Part shown: piece by piece, positions 36,627-43,666 of the stretch
How positions within the stretch are numbered: the stretch's first letter is position 1
Layout: the number at the start of each line of letters is the position of its first letter
Assembly: GCA_021464525.1 (NCBI GenBank)
Contig: JADRCO010000204.1
Location: 1-43,666 of the forward strand
DNA length: 43,666 bases
DNA from: Rhizophagus sp. LPA8_4_AMF
Taxonomy: Eukaryota; Glomeromycota; Glomeromycetes; Glomerales; Glomeraceae
Direction: 5' to 3'
Translations under genes and position numbers: made by a program
Notes under the pieces: generated by a model
What the model was told of the DNA's origin: nothing
The model's database searches: none
The model's input: only the letters and a program-made list of their open reading frames with translations

Positions 36627-37857
36627 TTAATTATTGTTAACTTTTTGCGCCCAATGTCTAACCACATAATATTTGGCGTTTTTAGTTTGGCATATTTCAT
36701 TTTTATAATCTTTTAAAATAAATTCTTTATATTCATCTTTTGACATGTTTAAATAAGGACATAACCCTTCGATCGCTAAATCTGTTGAACAAAATTGTAT
36801 ATAAAGGTCCATAAAAATAATACCAACTTTACCACCATTTGGACCTACAATAACTACTTTTTCATCTATATTCACATTCGTTATAGTTTGACTCGATCGT
36901 AACACACTCCCAAGTTGATTTGTAAATTTTAAATCAACTCCCCTTTGTAAACATGATTTATAAACTATAAAAATACAAATTATTATTAATTATTATTAAT
37001 TATTGGTAACAATCAAACAATTATATAACTTACTTGCTTCCGATAATTTAATATATAAAGGACCATGTCCTTCATTTTTATTATAATACGCTTCGGATAA
37101 TTCCATATATCCTTCAGGTTTTGTCACTCTGTTAAAAAAATAATATGATTCATTAATAACAATTAAGATATTGAATTTAATTTTTTTTTTATACCTACCT
37201 GATAAGTTCAGAAATCGCATAATGCCATTTTTCTGGCGTTAAAATATATGCCATTGTTTCCATATGTACAAGGTCAAATGTGTTATCAGGAAATGGTAAC
37301 CCATTAAATAAATCTTCTTTAATAAAGGTCAAGTTTTCCGGTTTTATCTATTGAATTTACAAATAAATAAATATTTTGATTTCTTTTAAATATATATACG
37401 ATTGATGGATTTTACCTCAGCAGGAAATATAGATGCAATATCAAGTCCATAAAATATGGAATATTTGTACTCATTTGCTAAATCTAACAACCAAGTTCCA
37501 GCTCCACATCTTTAAAATAAATGATCTTAAAAAACGGATCGAAAAAAAAAAGATTTTTATTTTTTCAAATTTTTTAACTTACCCAACATCTAAAATTTTA
37601 AATCCTTCTTCAATCACGATCGGAGCAGAAAAATAACTTTGAAATAAATATCTTTTAATAAAATGATGTGCATGTTGTCTATCAATATCATTATTATCAT
37701 TTGGTAAATAATATTTCAAAGTTTCTATTTCTTCGTCAGATGAGGTAGGTGAGGTAGGTAAGGTAAGTTCGAATTCTTTTTTAATATAAGGTCTATTATT
37801 AGTCTTATTAATTGATGGATTTCTTTTAACCCTAACGGTAGAATTGCGATTTCCCAT
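36627..37857 (-). CDS. SAM-dependent class I methyltransferase (left copy)
   Basis: Five exons on the minus strand: 37857-37583, 37509-37416, 37347-37199, 37128-37034 and 36964-36627, all phases consistent, giving 316 residues. It starts MGNRNS, fitting the N-myristoylation pattern MGxxxS. The SAM-binding motif is ILDVGCGAGTW from residue 88; intron 1 splits the glycine codon inside it. Then come FYGLD (end of strand 2), FPDNTFDLVHMET (post-I acidic region) and VTKPEGYMELSE, matching the KPGGW-type motif of fungal Methyltransf_25-like enzymes. The C-terminus ends WAQKVNNN. Methyl acceptor unknown. I chose the ATG at 37857 because the paralog starts with the same MGNR. Divergent partner at 38840. 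Confidence 0.88.
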
Positions 37858-38839
37858 TATTAAAAAAAAATGCAAAAAAAAAGAAGGTAAGGTTAAAAAA
37901 ACTATTTTTTTTTTTACAACGAAGAAATCCGATGAAATAAATTTTTTTTTTAAAAAAAAAAAATAATATGATGGGTTTGAAATATCATTTTCATAAAGGT
38001 TATATAACTTTTATTTTCGACAAGCATAATAATGAGTAACGGTAGCAATTATCTTTTTAAACAGTAAATATTTGAATGGATCAAAAATACTTACCATTAA
38101 GTAAGTGAGATATCTATTATATAAGCGAAAAAATTATAAACAATTACGACAATTACGGTAATTTCCGGTAACTGTAATTGTTTCGTGTAAGCAAAGAAGA
38201 TAACGGATGAGTAACAAACAAGTATTTTAAATTTCATAGCGGGTATTTTTTTTTCTTAAAAAAAAAAAACCGTCAAACGGATAAACGATTTTGCAAAATC
38301 AAAAGTGTGATAACCCTGGTCCTACGTGATACTATGCAGGTTCACGTTGCCTCCCACAATAGCTTAAAACTTCGATCACTTTGTAATACCGATAGTGTAC
38401 CGATGATATAAATTTGGTTCCCACACAATACAAAAAAAAAACTCACTTTTCTAAAGATGATAACGACGTCAAAATAATCATAATAACAATTTATTATCTT
38501 AGCGTGTTCACAGCATCAATTGTTACAGTAGATGTATAAAATTCTGCACCCCTTTTAGTTTGATGGATTACGAAATAGTTATCTATTTAATTTGACACCA
38601 CATCAATAAAACGTTACTCAAAAAATATCACTAATATAAATTAGTAAAGAAATAAAAATAAAATTTTTACTCAATAAAAATTATGGTTCATCGCGTTTTG
38701 TAACAATATTTGTATTGGCGCAAAACATTAATTCTGTGTAAATAAAAAAAAAAATTATATCCCAATTATTTACAAACTTAATTTCAATTTCTTCTTTTTT
38801 TTTCGGTTTACCCTTAAATAAAAAATTAAATGCTCAAAT
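37858..38839. promoter_or_regulatory. shared divergent promoter region of the methyltransferase pair
   Basis: About 980 bp between two head-to-head genes. It holds two T(n)A(n) junctions (about 37939-37963 and 38247-38269) and a GC-richer patch near 38305-38400. It may serve both genes. No specific factor site was identified. Confidence 0.4.
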
Positions 38840-40470
38840 ATGGGAAATAGAATATCAAAGATAAAACCAAAAATTTTTTATCAAACAAAATCAAAAGAAA
38901 ATGAAAAATTAAAATCTTATTTACCGGATGATGACAAGGAAATAAATCGACATCATACGCATCATTTCCTCAAAAGATGTTTATTTCAAAATAATTTTTC
39001 TTCTCCTATTGAACAAAAATTAATTAGAAATAAATGTAAAGTATTAGATATAGCATGTGGTGCTGGAACTTGGTTATTGGACTTATCTACTAATTACCCA
39101 AGATCGAATTTTTTTGGTCTCGATAAAAGACCGTTATTTCCAAAAGAGGTAACGGAACTTTTTTTCTTATTTTTTTTTTTTGAAAAATCGACAATTGATT
39201 AAAACGATATAATATATATATATTATTTGTAGATAAAACCTGAAAATTTACAATTTATCCAAGCTGATATATTAAATGGATTACCATATCCTGATGACGA
39301 ATTCGATTTTGTACATCAAGAAACAATGATTCTTGGATATACACCTGATCAATGGAATTTTGTGATTTCTGAACTTGTCAGGTAAATAATCGTAAAATTT
39401 TTTTCTCAAATAATAAATTAATAAATGAAATAATTCTTTTTTCTATACAATAGAGTAACGAAACCTGGTGGATGGATTGAGTTGGTTGAGCCATACTCAT
39501 TTGCCATAGGGGCAGGTCCCTTATTTGTTGAATTTTATACAACAGGTGATCGTTTCTACATTTATATAATATATTCTATATTCTGTGTGTAATATATATA
39601 TATATTTTTAAAGGAAGCTAATCTACTAACGTTCCCGCCTTATATTTTTTAGCGTATGAAACATTCTTATCAAAAGGTATAGATTTATGGTTTATTCAAC
39701 AACTTGAATCAATGTTAGAATCAAATTTAAATCTTTCTAATGTAAGAAAAGAAGAAAAAACATTTATATTAGGTTCAAATGGTGATAAAATTGGTGAAGC
39801 ATATTTAGATTATATATTTAAAGATAGTACTAATTCTGAAATTATTATTAGAAGTCTTAGTCATTATATGGGAATTAGTAATGAAGAATATTTAAAAGTA
39901 ATCGATAATCTTATTGAAGAATTAAATCATTCTCATATGGAGTTTATAATTTATCGTTTTTATGCTCAAAAAAATGATGGGAATAATATCGAGGAGGAAA
40001 ATGAGGATGAGAACGAGGGGATAAACGAAGAGGATAACGAGGGGGAGAATGAGGAGAGGGTCAATGAGGAGGATAATGAAGGTTATAGTGAAGAGGAGAA
40101 CGAGAAGGTGAATGAAAAGGACAATGAAAGGGAGAATGAGAAGGGGGACAGTGAGGAAGAAAATGAAGGTTATGATGAGGAGGAGAATGAGAAGGACATT
40201 GAGAAGAAGAGTGACGAGGAAAATGTAAGGGAGAATGAGGTGGGGAACGATGAGGAAGTAAATGAAGGTTATAATGAGGAGGAGAACGAGAAGAAGAATG
40301 AGAAGGGCAGAATGATGAGGACAATGAAAGGGAGAATGAGGAGGGGAACAGTGAGGAGGAGAATGAAGGTTATAATGAGGAGGAGAACGGGAAGAAGAAT
40401 GAAAAGGACATTTAGAAGAAGAATGATGAGGACAATGAAAGGGAGAATGATGAGGATAGTGAGGAAGTGA
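38840..40470 (+). CDS. SAM-dependent class I methyltransferase with acidic-to-basic repeat tail (right copy)
   Basis: Four exons: 38840-39148, 39233-39381, 39454-39545 and 39653-40470, giving 455 residues. It starts MGNRIS (MGxxxS). Motif I is VLDIACGAGTW (residues 68-78), here uninterrupted, whereas the left copy has an intron in it. Then come FFGLD, YPDDEFDFVHQET and VTKPGGWIELVEPY. Homology to the left copy ends at FYAQKNDGNN; where the left copy stops, this one runs on into about 105 residues of E/N/D-rich repeat (297-402). It then switches to an R/M/K-rich tail (403-455) because a repeat unit is two bases longer than a multiple of three. The catalytic core looks intact. AATAAA lies near 40541. 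Confidence 0.85.
39989..40468 (+). repeat. purine-only-biased minisatellite in the methyltransferase tail
   Basis: Nearly all A and G on the plus strand. The landmark GAAGGTTAT recurs at 40078, 40165, 40264 and 40365, giving units of 87, 99 and 101 bp. The first two preserve the frame; the third does not. Mirror-like purine tracts of this kind can form triplex DNA. Confidence 0.8.
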
Positions 40471-40897
40471 GTGAAAAAACTTTATAATATTTACTTACTT
40501 TACGCTTTTTTTTTGTTATTATCTATACTTCTTAATTTATAATAAACATAATAAAATTGTTAATTTAATAATTTCTATTTCCCTTTTTATTAATGTCTAA
40601 ATTGAAATAAATAAATGGCTTATAAAATTCAAAATAATATCACATGACTTAATTCGAGCAGGTTTTGAACTGCGATAATTTAATGTTGTTTTTTGATTTC
40701 TCTAGATGAAGAGTGTGAATGACTTACAGTATAATCTTAAAGACGCAATTAAAAATACGCGAATTTATCATCGGCGTTCAGGCTAAACTTCAAAATCTCT
40801 TACCAAAAAGTACAGTATCAACAACTAAATTATGTTAGCAATGCAAGATAAAACACCATGGAAACAATATTGATGAAGAAAATTATTATGTAATAGG
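40471..40897. other. 3' flank
   Basis: AT-rich. A polyadenylation-like AATAAA lies near 40541. No further gene recognised. Confidence 0.5.
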
Positions 40898-41460
40898 ACC
40901 GTAAAAAAAACTCGGGCACGTGATCTGTGATGTGACATCTGTGTTTTGATTGGCTTTATCTTTGTAACATTTAACTTCGGTTGTTTTCAAATTTTGTTCC
41001 AAGTAAAGATGAGTTCATGCGGAACTTTATAAATTACATTTATATAGTAAAAATAGTATGTTTGTATTTAAAATAAACTTTGTTCACGCTTTATTGAAGA
41101 AAATTTACATTTTACACATATTTACATAGCCGTATTTAATAATATTAAAAGTGATACTTTATTTGAAATAAAATTTCTTATATAAAAAAAAAAATAATAA
41201 ATGAAATATAAGTTTGTACTGTTATAGAATGCTTATAATTTCATCCAACGTTTATAAGAATACTTATATAATCCATATCTGCTAAAAAAACCATTTATTA
41301 AAATAATAAAACGATAAAAGATAAAAAATATAGATTTTTTAGAAGATAACAAAAAATATGAAATAAAAATAAAACGAGACAAGACGACCGTCGCGAGAAA
41401 AAAAATATTTATACTAGATTTCCACAGCCACATCAGTCACGTGCCCGAGCTTTTTACGGT
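40898..41460. mobile_element. 563-bp element with long inverted ends
   Basis: The left end ACCGTAAAAAAAACTCGGGC continues ACGTGA and is matched inversely at the right by TCACGTGCCCGAGCTTTTTA followed by CGGT. A second, weaker inverted block follows inward (TGTGATGTG / CACATCA). Non-coding; an open frame at 41233-41433 is AT-rich and hydrophobic by composition only. A further TAGTCACGTGCTG copy just outside at 41482 suggests a neighbouring relic. Confidence 0.65.
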
Positions 41461-41640
41461 GAAGATTATATATTTTTACTTAGTCACGTGCTGTTTTAGC
41501 CACAGTTAGAGGTTAAAATTAATGGTATTTTTCGCTGTCATATATTTTGTTTGCTTTATTTTAGCAGAGTTTTTGATAAGTCATATGCTACAATTGCTTA
41601 CTTTTTGCAATTTTTAATATGAATTTCTTTAAATAAACGA

Positions 41641-41905
41641 ACATAACTAGTGAATTTCCATCGGTGATTATTTATAAGAAATATGATAAAATGCGTGTAG
41701 ACTGTAGAATAGTTTATTTTAATGCACATAGACAACGTTGTTATACAGATGAACCAGTTGAAACCATTAATGAGGTCTTTTATATTTTGTTATAGTATAT
41801 GCCGTTCAATTTAGTGATTTTAGTGATTTAAGTTTAAAAAAAAATGATGAAACATTATTGTATATTACAAATGATGATTTTCGTAAAAACATTTTATCAT
41901 AAAGT
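41641..41905 (+). pseudogene. unassigned coding fragment
   Basis: The frame reads SEFPSVIIYKKYDKMR, then VDCRIVYFNAHRQRCYTDEP, then VETINE, meets a TAG at about 41796, and resumes YAVQFSDFSDLSLKKNDETL then LYITNDDFRKNILS before TAA near 41901. The gap between the two blocks is about 23 nt, too short for a normal intron. The coding texture is good, but no family is recognised. Confidence 0.4.
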
Positions 41906-41976
41906 AATATGATAGATTGCTTATTTTTTGAAGTCACATGTTGAGTTTTCTTATTTATCTTAATAAAAACCTTTTG

Positions 41977-42490
41977 TAGAGCATTATAAAATTTTTGACC
42001 TTTCTTGTTTATACCTATATATTTATTGCCTGGGGTCCTACTGTAATATTATTAATTTTATTCGTAATTGTTGCGAGCGATTACTTCTATCTATTAGCTA
42101 ATGAATTAGAAGTATAAAACAGTGGTGTCGACCTTGTAATATTAAAATATTTGAAGAAAATCTTGCTTTGCAGAATTTATGTATTATTAATAATTCATTA
42201 ATAATCTTTATTCTTGTTAGTCGATTTGTCTTGAAAGAGAAAACTATTGAAATGTTTCAATCATTATATTACTAGAGGAGGCCTTGACAAAATGGATGGC
42301 CCGAAGGAATGTTACTAGTTATTGGAATACTAAATTACAGTGATCATGATGTAGGCGCAATGATAATACAATTATAAAAAAATCTGCACATTGTAAATCA
42401 CTTTCTTTGGCATGGTTAGCAACCTTTGTTTTGATTTATTCGGTTATCGTTGTAATCAGTTTTTTCTTGAGTTCAAAATCTAATGAATAA
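41977..42490 (+). pseudogene. broken multi-span membrane protein fragment
   Basis: Readable spans, in order: FLTFLVYTYIFIAWGPTVIL and LILFVIVASDYFYLLANELE (to 42118), then WPEGMLLVIGILNYSDHDVG, then, after a frame change in an A run near 42377, LAWLATFVLIYSVIVVISFF ending SSKSNE. At least three hydrophobic helices. It may form one decayed locus with the fragment just upstream. Family unknown. Confidence 0.4.
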
Positions 42491-42677
42491 TCCATAGCTT
42501 TATAAATTTTTGTCATAGTTGGAGTTTCGAAGCAAGATCGAATTTAAGGTTCATATTTTCATTTTTGAGGAAGATACCAAAATTATAATAATAAAATAAT
42601 GTTAAAACTACTCGAATTAATTATACAGAAGAAACTAAATTTTAATGCTGATACTTTTTAATTTTGGTTACGGTACA

Positions 42678-43263
42678 TTTTGTCAAAATCCATTTCGCCA
42701 AAGCTATTTCGCCGAAGAGATGATTCACCGAAGGGACGTTTCGCCAAAAGTGCATTTTATCGAACGCATTTCACTAAATCGTCCAATTTCAATGAATTCC
42801 ATTTCACCGAATTCTATTTCGCCAAATGGACATTTCGCCGAAAATAATGGTAACGATTAACATTTTATAAAAAATAAAAAATATTCATCGCGCAATGATT
42901 AAATTATTTTTAGAGATTTTTTTTTTAGGATATTAACACTTTAACATTCAAGTAACTGATATTAATTATTAAACAATAAATAAATAACTTTATTTTCCTG
43001 AAAACATTTATTCACGAAAAAGTAAGTAAAAAAAAAGATTAATGTATTATAAACAACGAGATAAATTTGATAAAAATCTGCTAATTGAAAAATTTACCTA
43101 GTAAATTTCTTTATGTATTTAGTATAAAAACAATAAAACAACCAAATGGAATAAATAATTTTTTGGTGAAACGTCCTTTCAGCGAAATATTCCTTTGGTG
43201 AAATATCCCTTCGGCGAAATGGCTTTGGCGAAATATGTTTCAGTGAAATGGACTTTGGCAAGA
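42678..43263. mobile_element. fold-back element built from TTTCGCC(A/G)AA repeats
   Basis: The left arm (about 42678-42850) is a run of roughly a dozen CATTTCGCCAAAG-like units spaced 12-17 bp. The right arm (about 43160-43263) carries the inverse, CTTTGGCGAAATG. Both outer ends match TTG(T/C)CAAA(A/G)TCCATTTC. The middle is AT-rich and non-coding. This is a fold-back type non-autonomous element with iterated sub-terminal motifs. Confidence 0.7.
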
Positions 43264-43666
43264 AAGATCCATATTATAACGAGACTTAGCATTTACATTC
43301 ACAATATAATCAGAGTTAGGCGCATTTTGGCCCATAATAATGTACATGAACTTCCAATCACCAGAAAAATAAAATTCACTTGGCCGTCATTAACAATTAT
43401 TCCATTATTTTTTAACTCAGCCAATTGTGATGCAAATATTTTGCTAATGTCTCGCATTTTTCATAAAGCTTATACTAAAAACAATTAGATTAATAAATAA
43501 AACACAAATACCGTACATATATATAATATATACCTAAATTGATGATTAGGTCTAAATACTTTGCCTCCTTCATTCAATAGACAAAAAGTCATCATTACAT
43601 GATTTTGCTTCCCAACATTACGACCATCTACACCTAGTTTAATATAAAGAAAGAGTATCTCCTGGT
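43264..43666 (-). pseudogene. fragment of a multicopy protein gene, possibly transposase-related
   Basis: Minus strand, entering at the window edge: FLYIKLGVDGRNVGKQNHVM, MTFCLLNEGGKVFRPNHQF, a donor-like GTATAT at 43533, and an acceptor-like TTTTTAG at 43475. Then YEKCETLAKYLHHNWLS, a frame change, and FSGDWKFMYIIMGQNAPNSD up to the fold-back element. The GDWKF..xGxNAxN pattern resembles a large uncharacterised family of Rhizophagus and other eukaryotes that I associate with transposases. Only the edge is visible. Confidence 0.45.

Noticed and set aside
40061-40324. Minus-strand open frame rich in S, P and H
   Set aside because: It is the mirror of the purine minisatellite inside the methyltransferase tail, and its composition is fully explained by the repeat.
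41233-41433. Minus-strand hydrophobic open frame inside the 563-bp element
   Set aside because: Hydrophobicity follows from T-rich DNA, there is no paralog, and the element's inverted ends explain the region.

Overview
The window reads as nuclear DNA of an arbuscular mycorrhizal fungus of the Rhizophagus irregularis type. It is extremely AT-rich, with short GT..AG introns of about 60-100 nt. Its genes belong to families that are strongly expanded in that lineage, and the space between genes is filled with short inverted-repeat elements and decayed genes. The organism is inferred from sequence style and remembered families, not from a database search. I see no rRNA, tRNA, CRISPR array or bacterial-style operon, and I recognise no retroviral, LTR or capsid-bearing element.

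Layout. At 957-2535 lies a spliced kinase gene whose catalytic aspartate is replaced by asparagine. From about 2.5 to 10.5 kb there is almost only AT-rich intergenic DNA. The minus strand at 11.3-13.4 kb carries a decayed multi-span membrane protein gene. Next come a pogo/mariner-like non-autonomous element (14.35-14.77 kb), a kinase-like pseudogene (15.1-15.9 kb), a 5'-truncated LINE-like copy with a 16-bp target duplication (16.75-17.56 kb), an adjoining 645-bp inverted-repeat element, a GC-richer decayed coding stretch (18.7-19.1 kb) and a second kinase pseudogene (20.4-21.5 kb). An intact short-chain dehydrogenase gene (23.86-24.96 kb) faces, tail to tail, a two-exon gene for a 64-residue secreted peptide (25.2-25.5 kb, minus). 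After several small inverted-repeat elements comes an intact six-exon kinase (28.42-30.30 kb). It is followed by an hAT-like element and fragments of two more kinase genes (32.0-32.8 kb plus, 34.2-34.5 kb minus). A head-to-head pair of paralogous SAM-dependent methyltransferases occupies 36.6-40.5 kb; the right-hand copy has gained a long purine-repeat tail that switches from acidic to basic. The last 3 kb hold a 560-bp element with long inverted ends, decayed coding fragments and a fold-back element built from TTTCGCC-type repeats, inserted beside the remains of a multicopy protein gene.

The intact genes show no obvious shared pathway. The main theme is turnover: six kinase loci from at least two subfamilies at different stages of decay, and a duplicated methyltransferase pair that differs in intron content and C-terminus. 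Exon joins were worked out by hand from splice consensus, reading phase and comparison of paralogs inside the window.
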